Below, piece after piece: positions 1 to 12,466 of a stretch of 64,000 bases of DNA. The stretch spans positions 6,882,001 to 6,946,000 of the forward strand of contig OZ059899.1 in the NCBI GenBank assembly GCA_964057225.1. Direction: 5' to 3'. A model generated the notes under the pieces. It saw nothing but the letters and a program-made list of their open reading frames with translations. It searched no databases and was not told the origin of the DNA. Each line of letters begins with the position of its first letter. The first letter of the stretch is position 1. Source of the stretch: Auanema rhodensis (lineage: Eukaryota > Nematoda > Chromadorea > Rhabditida > Rhabditidae). Position numbers and translations under genes: made by a program.

Positions 1-108
1 TGTAAATTATATTCTTTTCTATTCACATTTGTCATATACGTTATCTTCTTTTATATTATAATATATTTAATAGATATTTTAATTATAATGAAATTATTAT
101 AGTTTAAA

Positions 109-706
109 ATGTTTGTTATATTATATACCTTCATTGGATTATGGCTCTATAGTTATACTATGCTGGTGGAAGGATGTGCAGCTACGAATCCTGGAGGTTC
201 CATAACAACAACAGCAAAACCTCCGGTAACAACTACTTTGGTTGCAACAGGTTGTCTAGATATCATATAATATTTAGTTGATTTATAATAAATTTAAGGA
301 TGTAGGGATTGTACATTAGATAATCCATCAATTATGCATATAAAGAAAGATGATGGAGCTAAAGATATTGAAATAGATGAAGTAAGCATAGGCGATGATG
401 GATGTGCGATAAGAACAATCACCTGTATAGGGACTGGACCTGGTAGTACCGTCCTTTTAGCTGTAAGTCTTTAAGATATGTATTTATGTAAACTATATCA
501 ATCTTATATATTTAATATATTATATACTATAAACTATTTAGTGGAATTCGGATGCTGCTGGTATAACAATGGGTGATAATGGAGCAAATACAGTTACTGA
601 TACACTTGTATGTAATGCTGAAGGAACTGCATGGGTTTTATTTCATAATTTTCATGGACCTGAAGAAAATCGTCCAATTAACCAAGTTGAATGTGTAGCA
701 TCATAA
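109..706 (+). CDS. Secreted C6-domain protein, 156 aa
   Basis: Three exons (109-250, 299-462, 542-706) join in frame to give 156 residues. The first ~24 residues form a hydrophobic signal peptide, followed by a short Thr/Pro-rich linker. The rest is a cysteine-patterned domain (CRDC, then single Cys in DGC, ITC, LVC and VEC contexts) with the Gly/Asp-rich spacing of the nematode C6 domain. Such proteins are secreted or extracellular, abundant in nematodes, and of unknown function. The start was chosen because it gives the signal peptide; an in-frame-stopped ATG lies just upstream, and an AG acceptor at 101-102 sits 6 bases before the start, consistent with trans-splicing. The family call rests on cysteine pattern only. 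Confidence 0.7.
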
Positions 707-1027
707 TATTATAATTAACATTCAAAATAATGTTGAATATATAAAAAAAAATATTCTACATTAATAATTATTTTATATTAATATTTATTTATTTTAACAA
801 ATGTGCTATAAGATTTTATTTGTATTTATTTATGTATTTTATTTAATTCAATTGAATACAGGTTATAAAGACTTTGCTTGTTCATGTAATATACAAATTT
901 TCCGCTTGGATGCTATTTCCGGCAGAATATAATTTTAGGTGAGCTATGAAATTGATTTACAACTAAGAGCAGTAATTTCTAAATACTATTCGCAAACACT
1001 ATATTAATCTTATTCGGTTTATAACAA
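707..1027. other. Short intergenic spacer
   Basis: AT-rich sequence between the C6 gene and the NWD-type gene. I see no coding signal or RNA gene here. It presumably carries the 3' end of the first gene and the promoter of the second. Confidence 0.5.
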
Positions 1028-4000
1028 ATGTCTTCTGGATCAAGATCCCGTTTTTTAAATCGGAACCGCGATTCTCATGCCGGTTCTATCTCACGAAGGT
1101 CAGGCGTACCTCTGGGGAAAGCACCAATTCCGAAACTTACTTCTGTGGTTAAGCAATCCAATGTACAAGTATTAGATCCTTACGGCAAGGTTAGATGAAA
1201 CTTAAGAAATTTTATTAAGTTATACCATGGTATTTGTAAACTTTAATTCGTTTATTTTTGAATTGAAACCGAATATAAATATAATTATTGGTCTCGTCTA
1301 ATGAATAATATTATAGTTGGAATCGTATGTAATAAGTGTATTTAACCGGGTTTTCGCTGGAAGTTTTATTAATATGCCTAAACCTTTAAGTAAATTGGTA
1401 AGAGTTTTTACAAGGTTCGTTTTATGAATGATGAATCATATATAATTAATTCGGACAAATATTCAAGTTCTACATTTACCGACACAACAATAGAACGCAA
1501 CGCACTTATGGAAGAAGTGTACCCTAAACTGAAAGAATACTGTCGGGAGACTTATGGACTTGATTTTCAGGTGAAAATGTGTAAATTAAATAAATGTTTT
1601 CATTAAAAATTAGTTCAGGTAGTCGATATGAGATGGGGAGTTCGTGATGAAGCTACAGACGATCATATGACTACAAAACTGTGTATTAATGAAATAGCAA
1701 ATTGTCAACGTTTATCTGTTGGAGCAAACTTTGTTGTATTTCTTAAAATTTTGCTTTTAGCTTTTATCAAAATATTCTTTAGGTGTTTTTATGTCAAAAA
1801 TATGGATATCGTCCAATTCCATCTGAAATATTAGGAACAGAAATGAGATTATTATTAGATATTTTGAAAGAAGATAATGAAGATACTTCTTTACTGGAAA
1901 CATGGTTAGATTCTACAGTTGAATATGGTTATGATATATCCAAAAGCTATTATCTCATTTTGAAAAACTATATCATAACAAGCGGTTGAATTATATGATT
2001 TTTAATTATTTTATGCTAATTTTTATTTTTCAGGTATATTGAAGATTTGAATGCAGTTCCATCATTATTTGTTCTTCAACCTATTAGTAGTATTCTTATT
2101 AATTTTAATAATAAGGTATGAATAATAATTATTCTTTCATTTATTATTTTTGCAGAGAATGCCAAAATTACAAGAAGAAGATGCTCAAAAATGGTGGGAA
2201 ATAGAAGAGAAAGTTCAGCTTCTTCTTCGTAAAGGAGCTCGAAGAGGGTTTCAAAAAGGCTTGTTAGAGCATGAAAACATGCATAACTACTTCATGTCTG
2301 GTATATAAATATCATATTTAAATATCTTTCACATTTATTTTACAGTTACTGAAAGAGAAGTAATTCATGGCATATTAAAGGCCAAAAATCCAAATGAGCA
2401 TTGTTTATGTTATATACGACATATAAATAATATATCTTTAACTCAAATTAAAACTGCCAGTAAATTCGTTGATATAACTCATAATCATGTGAGACTGATT
2501 TTCAAAAAATGGAAAAAAAAACCATAATTTGTATACAGATAAACGCGGAAGCTCAGAAATTGTTGACAAATCTTCGAGATGAGCGAGTACCATCTGTGTT
2601 AAGTTCTGAAAGAATTCGAAGATCAACTGTTGATTGGTTCGGAAGGTATCTAGCTAAAAATAATTTATATTCTATATTATATTTATATTCAGAGATGGAT
2701 TAGATGCCAATTATCATACGGATTATATTAAAAACTTTTGTACAGATTTTTATAAAAGTATAACATATATGGTGAGCATATAATTAAAATTGAAAAAGAA
2801 AAATTACATTTGTTGGTTGACAATGCAATGGAAAAACATGCAAAATTCCGTGATGCAATGTATACAGAAGTTCTTCAACATCTAAATAATGCATCTTATG
2901 TAAGGTAAACAAAATTATTATTATAGTTACTGAAAACTTAATTATTCACTTTTACCATATTTAGTGATATGTTTTTTGGACGTGAACAAGAACTTTCAAA
3001 AATAAGTTCTTATATCAAGTCAGATAGTAATCAACCTTTAATACTTTATGTAAGCTAAACTAAACATTAATTATATATAATATTGATTAAAGGGTGAAAA
3101 TGGGTGTGGAAAAACATCTTTATTGGGTAAATCAGCAACATTACTTAGACAATGGCAAAATAATAATGAAAATATGGTTATAATTATACGATTTCTTGGA
3201 ACATCTCCAGATAGTTCAAATATTACACAATTATTAACAAGTGTTTGTAATCAGGTATATTATATTTGATTATTATGATAAATAATTAATTCATATTAGA
3301 TTGCCTTTAACTATGATCGAAGTGAAATGAATAATGCTCCTACGGAGCTTTCGAAGCTTTTCCAACATTTCAAGAAAATCATGTCGTTAGCACGTGAACA
3401 AGCCCCTTTGATTATAATTTTTGATAGTATTGATTTGTTATCTAATATGGATGCAGCACATGAGCTTTTATGGTAAATGATTCAATTTAAATTAAAATTA
3501 AATATTGAATAGGTTACCACCTATACTTCCGGCTAATGTTAAATTTATTGCTTCTATCACAAGTTCATCAACGGATATAATGTATAAAATGCAACGATTA
3601 GTTGAAAATCGGAATCAATATCTACAAGTTCATAATTTGAGCAAGGTAATATTTAATTTTTAGAAATAATATTAATTTTAATTAATTTCAAGGATCTAGC
3701 GATTACTGTTATTAATAATTGGTTAAAAAAAGATAATAGAACATTATCAGACAGACAATGGGTAATTGTTAATAAAGCTGTAGAAAAATGTACATTACCA
3801 TTATTCATCAAACTTATTTACGCTACAGTAACTCGGTAACTTTGATTACGGTAACAGAAATCATACGGTAACTAGCATAGGTGGAAATCATATTCGAGAC
3901 TACAAGATACTGTATTATCATTATCAGTTCAAGAAAGTATTCATGCATTGTTTCAACGTACTGAAAACCAACATGGTTTGCTTATATTCAGAAAATTGTA

Positions 4001-7000
4001 ACTTTGATAGAATGTTTTAGGTAAATTACTGGTTGCTCATGCATTATCCTATATTACTGCTGCACGCTCTGGAATATCGGATTCAGAAGTAGAAGATTTG
4101 GTATTACCTGTGTTTTTACTTCGAAAAAATGTTTTTTTTTCAGATATCACTTGACGACAAGGTTCTCGATGATATCTATCAATATCATTTACCACCAATT
4201 CGACGTATTCCGCCACTGCTGTGGAGCAGAATTCGTGCAGACTTATCAGATTATTTAACTGAACGATCAGCAAGTGGAGGTGTTATAGTATTAAACTGGT
4301 AAATATTTCATAAATTATATTTACTTCATTGAGTTTTATAATAGGTATCATGCCCAATTTCGGTCTGCAGCTGTAGAACGTTATTTTAAGAATTTAAATC
4401 ATCTAGAACTTTGCCATACATATATGGCAGAATATTTTCTTGGTGTATGGGGTGGAATTCCAAAGCCATATCAGTATACAGAAATTCAAAAACAGAGGTA
4501 GATCATTAAAACAATTTATCTGATATTTAGATTTAGATTTGGAGTAACAGAAAATGAAGGATTAGCTGATCGCAAAGTTCCCAAACAACCAAATGTATTC
4601 TATTCAAAAGATGGGAATCATAGGCAAACCGTTTATTGAATCCAAAAAATATATAATTCACTTCAGATATAATACGAGAAAACTAAATGAGTTACCATAC
4701 CATCTACTAAGAGCGGGACGAATTGAAGAACTTTTAAATCTTTGTTTATTTAACTATGAATTTTTACAAGCTAAAGTATTAATACAGTACTATGATGTTC
4801 TGCATTAATATAAGTTTTCAGTTATGTAGCTTTCCATTGGCTTCAGTTTTTGCTGATTATGAAGATGCTATACACAAAATAAAAGAAAAAGAAATAATTC
4901 GTCAACTTCATTTAATTGTGGATGCATTGAAACTATCATCAAGTATTATAAGGTATATTTCTATTTAAAATATATTTAATGATGTAAAAATGATGTTTAG
5001 TCGTGATAGTTACATGTTAGCTTTCGAATTTTTGGGAAGACTTTTACCATTAGTACCCAGTAATCCACTTGTTCGAAATCTTCTTCTTCAATGTGATCAG
5101 TTATCACATACCTATAATGCTTTTCTGCCTGTTAATCATTGTTTTCATTCTCCTGGTGGACCACTGAAATATTCTCTTGAAGTATAACCAAATATTTTGT
5201 GAAATATAATATTATATGTTATAACATTATAGGAGCATATGTTTGCCGTATTTGGTATGAAGTTAACGTCAGATAGAAAGTTATTGGTTACATCATCAAA
5301 CCGTATTATTGTTTGGGATATTATAACTTGTATATTATATTTATTTATTTATAACATTACATAATATTTATATTTTAGCTGATTTAACTAGAACTGTCAA
5401 CCCCAACATTGATGGAATTTTCTTTGGTTTATCTATTTCATCAGATGATAAACATGCAGTATCCTTTACTAATAATAATCAGGTTCTAAACTTCAATCAC
5501 ATAAATTAGCTCAATAAGTTATAATTTTTAGATTATAGTAACATCTTTGATAACTGGTGAATTTATAAGCATTGAACCAAAAACAATGACAAATCAAATG
5601 GAAATTCAAAAGGTTGAACTTATTTATTGTAAATATGAAAAAGAAATATTTTAGATTGAGTTTACATACGATAAAAAAATTATTTTATGGACTTCCAACG
5701 AATATATGATCTATTCACTTCAAGGAGATATACTTGAAGAAGGAAGTTCAAAAGATAACATAAGAAAAGTCAGAATTTTCAAAGAAAAAAAAGTTGAATA
5801 ACATGTTATTTCAGAAAATTGTTAATGTGTTTCATTCTCAGAAGGCTTTACTCATCTTATCAACTTCTGGAGATAAAGATGATTGGAGTCTATCTTTAAC
5901 TGGGCAGTTTGAAAGTATGTCATTAAGTATTTTACTATAACTGCTTTTGTAATATCATCAGATCAAGATATCGAAAGCTTAGAAATTGAAGGAGCAGTAT
6001 CTTTCATTGATAGTACTTTTACAGTAGGCTTTCTATGTACTGCAGAAACTGATGGTAACTTTGTATTGGTTTCTATTAATCATTATTATATTTCTACAGA
6101 TGGAAAAGAAACATATAACTTTTCTAAAATAGTGTTAAAGAAGAATAAATATAGTATTGAGAATATAATTGCCTCCGGCATACAAGATAGAATTCATTCA
6201 ATTCAAATATTTGAATCCATGAGTTCAGTTGTTAATAGAGCATGTGTTGTAGCCATCACTATCGAGGTAAAATTATTACATATAATATATACAATATGTT
6301 TTGAATTTCAGAAATTTATGTTATATTCTTATGGAAAAAACACTTTAATTAATCTAAATTTACCTCTGAATATAAGAAATATTCCGATCAAGCCAAATCA
6401 TTCAACAACATTAATTACTTTTGCAGCTAATGATGCTATATTTGTAGCAGCTATTAGAAAACATTTATATTTCTATAGTGTGGAAAATAAACAGGTAAGA
6501 TATATTATTTTATTTTTTATATATAATATAAACAATGATATATTCAGCTACTACGAGCACTTGATGCACATTTTGGAAGAATACTCAATCTCCTAGCTGT
6601 GGGACAAGAAAGCAATACGCTTATTACTTCATCTCTAGATCATACAATAAAAGTAAATATTAACCGAAAATATGAATTAATGAGCTTTTTTAATTTTTGG
6701 ATATTTGCTGTACTGAACGGTTGTGTTCACTTTTATCTTATTTACCGTAATTTAATTTAATTTAATTTTTTAGATTTGGAACTTAGCTAATATATTCGAA
6801 AAATCTTTCTCTATTTCATTCATGGAGCAAAGTATTGAGAAGATACACGTGTCTAGTAAGAATCCACATTTGGCAGCCGTTCAAACACGAAAAACCGTAG
6901 GATTGTGGGATATCAGGTATTTCAATTGAAAGGTCAGTTAGAATCAGACAAATGAATATTATTATAGAAATCACCGATATATAACTTCTCTGATAAGAAA

Positions 7001-9507
7001 TATGCATGGATCTGTAATTTCTGATAGCTTAATGTCATCAGACAACCGCTATATCATAACAGTAGAAAATGATATGTTATTGTTATGGGATCTACGAACC
7101 CAATCTGTAGTACGCTCAGAGGAAGTTGCTAGTGTCTATCAAATATTTTTTGTGAACAAGGAACAGTATATAGGTGAGCATCTTATTTGAAAAACTGCTT
7201 CGAAACAGTAGAAGTGTTGATACAGTATGCTTCGGGATACTGTATCTTTCAGCATGAAAAACGGTATTAAGAAAAAAATTAAAACACTTGGCCGTACCGG
7301 GATTTGAACCCGGGACCTCTGGCACCCAAAATAAAAAAGTTACTACTAGACGATTTGGTAACGAATTCGTACACTGTGCATCTTCGGATCTTGTCTCGGA
7401 TAATCACGATGTTAGAAAAATACTTCTGTATCCAGAAAAAGGTAAAATTTTGGGCCGAACCGGGATTTGAACCCGGGACCTCTCGCACCCAAAGCGAGAA
7501 TCATACCCCTAGACCATTCGGCCACGAATTAGTACACTATCCATCTTCGGATGTTGTCTCGGATAATCACGCGATAAGAAAAATGCTTCTGTATCCAGAA
7601 AAAGGAAAAGATTTGGGCCGAACCGGGATTTGAACCCGGGACCTCTCGCACCCAAAGCGAGAATCATACCCCTAGACCATTCGGCCACAAATTGGTACGC
7701 TATCCATCTTCGGATCTTGTCTCGGATAATCACGATGTTAGAAAAATACTTCTGTATCCAGAAAAAGGTAAAATTTTGGGCCGAACCGGGATTTGAACCC
7801 GGGACCTCTCGCACCCAAAGCGAGAATCATACCCCTAGACCATTCGGCCACAAATTGGTACGCTATCCATCTTCGGATCTTGTCTCGGATAATCACGATG
7901 TTAGAAAAATACTTCTGTATCCAGAAAAAGGTAAAATTTTGGGCCGAACCGGGATTTGAACCCGGGACCTCTCGCACCCAAAGCGAGAATCATACCCCTA
8001 GACCATTCGGCCACAAATTTCATCCTTTCCTTATATGACATCCGATGGGTAATATCGCACACTAAATCTCAAAGATGTTGCAAGAAACATAGAAGTGACA
8101 CCTTTACTTATATTCAGTTTTCTTTCTATAGTAACGAATATTTCAAATATAACATATTCATTAAATACTTAACTTTGTATTAATTAAAGTACAAAGAAGA
8201 TAATACTTGTTTAGGAGTAATGTCTAAGCACATTGATACAACTGAGCAAAAACTAGCTACATGCAGCATATATACAATCACGGATTTTACAATGCATTAT
8301 CATTTTGATTTTCCTTGTAATAATTTTCGTGAAATAGTAATATTAAAGGTAATTTTTCAATTAATGATTAAACAAAATTGTTTAAAACTATAATCTTAGG
8401 ATGGTTGTACTGTAGCATTCGTAACTTTATTCAAAGGACACGATTATATCTCAGTTGCAAATTTAATTGAAAAGACACAAATTCATAAATTCAGGTTTTT
8501 CAAACTTAATTAAAAAATTACTTTCACTATAATTTACTGCTATAGACCAAGAGCACCTAAACGTCAAAAAGATGTATCAGTTCTTATGCTACGTACTGTA
8601 CCACACAGTTCTCATCATGTTTTTGCATTCTTTGTTGCTCAAGATGAAAATATTGTTTTTTAGATAATTGTACTTGAAAATGATAGTAAAGGAGCTATTT
8701 GGGATGTATTCACGAAACGATTTGTTCGAGCTTTGCCGGAGTTTAGCGGAAATGTTTCATCTGATGGAAAGATGGGATTATATGCTCCAGCTAAAGGGGG
8801 GCTATTTGTTAGATTTGAACTCATTTAAACGATTTATTCCTGAATCTATAGATCGTTGACATGAAAACTGGTTCAACAATAAGAACTTTAATTGGAAATG
8901 TGATGGAAGGTGTAAACGATGTAATAGCCACGTTTAGCCTCAATGGTAACCATGTCTTATATTATCACAGTGGACATAAATCTTTACGGTTGATAGGTGA
9001 TTGAGACTTTTCATTAAAAACATATTTTTAGTGTTTATCGTGTAATAGATGGAAAACATATAGGAACTTTACGTCCACATTCGACAATTTCAACCTGGAG
9101 TTATGATTCATCTGGATCAAACATTATTATTGGTAATTTAATTTCATATCTTTATCCTTATACGTATATATATATATATATATATTTAATTAAAATATGG
9201 TTAAGGTGGCCAAGATGGTTCATTGATTAGTGTTGTAATCATGGAACCCCAGCAGAAAGAGGACATTCTTAAGCGAATAGCTCAACTGCCATCTAGACGA
9301 CATCTTGCTGAGCATTTACAAATACCGGTGAATGCATCCCCAAACATTAATTTCATAACATTCATGAATATATTACAGTTCATTGAGCAAGTGTCTGATG
9401 ATGTATTTGATTTACGAAACTTAGGCGCAGTAACTGCAGCAGTTACAAGATTCAAGAGTCTTCTGAATGGTGGAGCGAGAAAGTCTCATGTTTGTTCACT
9501 ACAATAA
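1028..9507 (+). CDS. qui-1: Giant NACHT and WD40 protein, QUI-1/NWD family
   Basis: A gene of about 30 short exons whose joins keep one frame throughout. The N-terminal part carries the NWD signature: VRVFTSSTFTDT (exon join at 1413/1465), LMEEVYPKLKEYCRE, MRWGVRDEATDDH and QKYGYRPIP. A NACHT/P-loop ATPase follows, with Walker A GENGCGKTSL near 3095-3125 and a Walker B-like LIIIFDSIDLL near 3410-3440. From ~5230 the protein is a long run of WD40-type repeats to the C-terminus (ends KSHVCSLQ). C. elegans QUI-1 of this family acts in sensory neurons for quinine avoidance; the vertebrate relatives are NWD1/NWD2. Apparent stops disappear when ~46-base introns are removed, for example the introns ending near 8664 and 8852. 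One intron (7174-8214, 1,041 bases) holds a tRNA array on the other strand. The symbol is given by family resemblance and orthology is not proven. Confidence 0.85.
7290..7359 (-). pseudogene. Decayed tRNA-Pro copy
   Basis: Outermost unit of the array. The T arm and internal box B are preserved, but the 5' acceptor strand, D arm and 5' half of the anticodon stem have diverged, with an A/T run where CTCGC should be. Acceptor and anticodon stems can no longer pair properly, so it should not give a functional tRNA. Confidence 0.85.
7452..7523 (-). tRNA. tRNA-Pro (anticodon UGG)
   Basis: 72 bases. Acceptor stem GGCCGAA pairs with TTCGGCC. The anticodon stem CTCGC/GCGAG closes a seven-base loop TTTGGGT, giving anticodon UGG, which reads CCA. 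Box A (TGGTCTAGGGG) and box B (GGTTCAAATCC) are canonical. A TTTT run just downstream on the minus strand can end Pol III transcription. No intron. Confidence 0.95.
7615..7686 (-). tRNA. tRNA-Pro (anticodon UGG)
   Basis: Same 72-base sequence as the copy at 7452, with intact cloverleaf and both internal promoter boxes. The downstream spacer is slightly different (AAATCTTTT), which still offers a Pol III T-run. Confidence 0.95.
7778..7849 (-). tRNA. tRNA-Pro (anticodon UGG)
   Basis: Identical tRNA body to the neighbouring copies, with the same 163-base spacing and a TTTT terminator shortly downstream on the minus strand. Confidence 0.95.
7941..8012 (-). tRNA. tRNA-Pro (anticodon UGG)
   Basis: Last complete copy of the array and first in its own transcription direction. 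The tRNA is identical to its neighbours. The sequence beyond 8020 no longer matches the repeat spacer, so the array ends here. Confidence 0.95.
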
Positions 9508-12030
9508 CCTTTTAATCAGATGTTTTCATTATCACTCTGTTTTTAAATAAAATTTGAATGAAAAACCATCTGTTTCATTTTCGAGATATTGTCATATTAT
9601 ATTAATTCTGCTGATTTTAATATTTCAAAATGAAGTTATAAGCCATTATACTTGATCAATGTCTTTTTCATTTTTGAAATTATTTTTCCTAAAATATAAA
9701 AAAAAATCTTGTAAAAATTTGTTAAATAGAATTGGATCTTTTCACTTGACACTTCTTCTATGGCATATTTGGACTAACATCACTTCATAATGTCATGTAC
9801 TATTTGTCCTCGATTTTACCGATAGTTCAAACATCAAATAAGGCAAAATTCAATAATGTTGCTGTTGGAAAAAGCTACCGGTTTGGTTGGTTACTGATGA
9901 TTTTTCAATTCAGACGAATAAAAACAATTTTTTCTCTTCCAAAAACTTCTACGCCGAAAAATCATTTATCTGAATCAAAACTAATGTATGTGTAATCGTT
10001 GTTAGATGACTGAGCATGTTGTAAAAAAGGGCAAAAAACAGACATATTATCAGAGCCGTAGAATCTTAACCGCTTTTTCCAAGTCAACAGGCATCAATTT
10101 CCTTATCTGCTCATTATCTGACCTTCTGAATTTGTCGGCTGACGAGTGCCCTCTTCTTCAAGGAAATGCACTGTCAGCTCTGTTGTGGTTATTGTCGTTT
10201 TCAATATCACCACCATCATCATCATTATCATCATCATCCTCATCCTTTTTCTCATCAGAATCAATCGTTCTCGTCAATGCCTTATTGGAAATTCCCATGT
10301 TTATTGATTGGTCTTCCACCCATCTTCCTATTATTTTTGTGTTTGGATACACAATCCATAAATGGATGGTAATAATGGATGATCGTGTCGTGCCTACATC
10401 ACTGATGGCCTCGGCCTCTTCTCCCCCATACCAGCCTACATTAGCGGAAAGCGCTGTTTCTTATATTCCATCTTAGTTTTTCGTCTTAATCATAGATGTT
10501 TTAAGAATGCTTTATCGTTTATTCAACAATTCAATTTCATAAGTGAAGTACTTAATGTGTTCAGTATGAAATTAAAAAAAAAGTAAAATTACTTAAAATC
10601 AGTTGAAGAACACATATTATGTCATGTGTTTGTACATATAATTCAAAAATACATAAAATATGTATAACTAATCTAAATAAATTATATAGTTAAAGCTTTT
10701 CTTCTTTCCCATAAAATACAATTTATGATTAATTGACAGAATTTTTAATAGTATTGTGTTGAATGGATGACATGAGAGTTAAGAGTTGACTTGAATGACC
10801 TTTGTTGTCCTCGAATACCAATCATTTATTAGCCTAAAGAGGTATATTGAACATGCAATACTAAAGAGAGTTGAGAGAAAAATAGTCAAAGAGAGGACCA
10901 CTGACAGTCTCGTCGTTCAACAACACTCCTCACCCAGTACCTCCTCACCTTGTATCTTAAAGTCTCTATCTCGTCTCGGCCTCCAGCCTATTTTGACTGT
11001 CGGCTGGCAGAGTCACAAGTCAAGGCGAGGCCATCCTGCTCAGGCCATCTATTCTGTAATTTTCTTCATGCCTCCTTCCTTTCATTATTGAAGGTTTACC
11101 ACTACCATCGGATCTCGTAGAATTATCCGAACACCGATTCATGCTTGTCTGACCTTCTTTTATATTCAATTCCATTTCATATATTCCCATGTTGTTTAGA
11201 ATATTGGCACTAGTATAGCTGTAAAGAGAACAAGAATTCCATCTATTTCAACGTTTTTCTACTTTTCTTTCTAAATGATGAAAATCTGCAAGTGTTTTCA
11301 TTTCACCGTGTTCCCTTTCCTGTCAATGGTTCAGATGAAAGTTTTGATTACAAAGAACTACTGATCCCTTTATGGTTTACAAGATCTTTCTAAAAAACAT
11401 CTACGTGATTAGTCTCAAGAAATATTCTCATCTTCTTCGATCTGTAGCAAAAGATGAGAGAAGGGACCATACCCAATCTCATGACATCTAGAAATCACCT
11501 CGTCAATACCTTTATCCAATTTGACAAGGACGCGATCACATCCAGATCTTGCCGCATCATAACTCTCCAACCTGAGACGATATTGTTCCTACTAAGTTTC
11601 TATATTTTGTCTGTTGTTATTATATACTTATGTTGTTTATGCGAAGAATTGTCAAATGTGTTTCTGTCAGTCATTTCCTTTTCATATGAATTTTATTTTC
11701 ACTACCACTACTCATATTCAAATATCTAAGGCTTCTTGAAGTACGATCAATTATAACCGGAATCTCCATCCGGTTTACCGAATATCTCGAACCTGAAATC
11801 ATGTTCAGGTTTTAGCTAAAAGTAATTTTTAAATATTGGTATTAGAACGCTTGACTTACTGACGGAACGATTGTTCATTCAAAATCTATGATTTTATCAT
11901 TTTTATCATGTAAAATCATTTATCATATCATCATGTCTCAAATTAGCCTCCGTCAATTGTTCAACCGGAAAACCTGTTTGTCTGCACATATACAGTACAG
12001 TTAAATTCGAAGAGAATTCAGAAATAAACA

Positions 12031-12115
12031 GATAGAGAGAGATGAGGAGAAGTTCAAAGAGAGAGAGGGGCAGACAGACAGAGAGAGTGAGAAAGAGGGA
12101 GGGAGAGAGAGATGA
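12031..12115. repeat. AG-rich purine tract
   Basis: Imperfect (GA)n tract, almost purely purine on the plus strand, with a CAGACAGACAG interruption. A minus-strand frame through it would be Leu/Ser-rich low complexity, not a gene. Confidence 0.85.
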
Positions 12116-12250
12116 AGTAAGAATAGAGGAAAACCCACATACACATACATACACACCACATACATCGACACATATGGAATGAAGAGTTGTGATCGTCGTC
12201 ACAGACCAGCATCATGACGATAAAACCATAAAATCGATTTACGTTGTCCA

Positions 12251-12466
12251 TCATTCTAAATCGTCGTCGATGTCACCGTCGTGGTTATCTAGCCCTTTAG
12301 TATCTGCACTCATTTTCGATGTTGGCAGAAAAATCATTAGTTTTCTAGCAACCTTCCATTGACTACCAGATTTCATTCTATCTCTCCAGTTTTTGTCCTT
12401 TCTTCTTTTCAATGCCTGTCCTGCGTTGATGCTGCCCCCATAAGGCTCTTCTTGCCGTACAGTCAT
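12251..12466 (-). CDS. Small basic ORF, doubtful
   Basis: A 71-codon ATG-to-stop frame on the minus strand encoding a charged peptide (RRKDKNWRDRMK, then WKVARKLMIFLP, ending acidic DGDIDDDLE). Its composition looks more like protein than the other small frames in this stretch, and the local GC is higher than in the surroundings. I found no clear splice partners, no trans-splice acceptor at the start and no family. It may be a lone exon of an unseen gene or chance. Confidence 0.2.
   Translation of the reverse strand: MTVRQEEPYGGSINAGQALKRRKDKNWRDRMKSGSQWKVARKLMIFLPTSKMSADTKGLDNHDGDIDDDLE

Larger units (their letters stand above)
7290..8012. repeat. 163-bp tandem array of tRNA-Pro units
   Basis: Five tandem copies of a unit made of one tRNA-Pro (minus strand) plus a ~91-base spacer. 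Intact tRNA copies start at 7452, 7615, 7778 and 7941, exactly 163 bases apart, and the degenerate first copy begins 162-163 bases before the second. Spacers share the motifs catcttcggat, ttgtctcggataatcac and ctgtatccagaaaaagg. The whole array sits inside one intron of the NWD-type gene and is transcribed against it. The near identity of spacers as well as tRNAs points to recent unequal exchange or ongoing homogenisation. Confidence 0.92.

Noticed and set aside
7279-8183. Overlapping frames with repeated FEPGTS- and PGSNPG-type peptides
   Set aside because: These are translations of the tRNA-Pro array on both strands; the repeated peptide is the tRNA T arm.
8650-8865. Apparent in-frame stops near the 3' end of the NWD-type gene
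   Set aside because: Two introns of 46-47 bases (ending before 8665 and 8853) remove them and restore the family sequence, so this is not a pseudogene.
10006-10476. 156-codon plus-strand frame (and an acidic 64-codon minus frame, 10158-10352)
   Set aside because: Both depend on an ATC/TCA triplet-rich patch that gives poly-Ser one way and poly-Asp the other. No splice partners, no trans-splice acceptor and no family.
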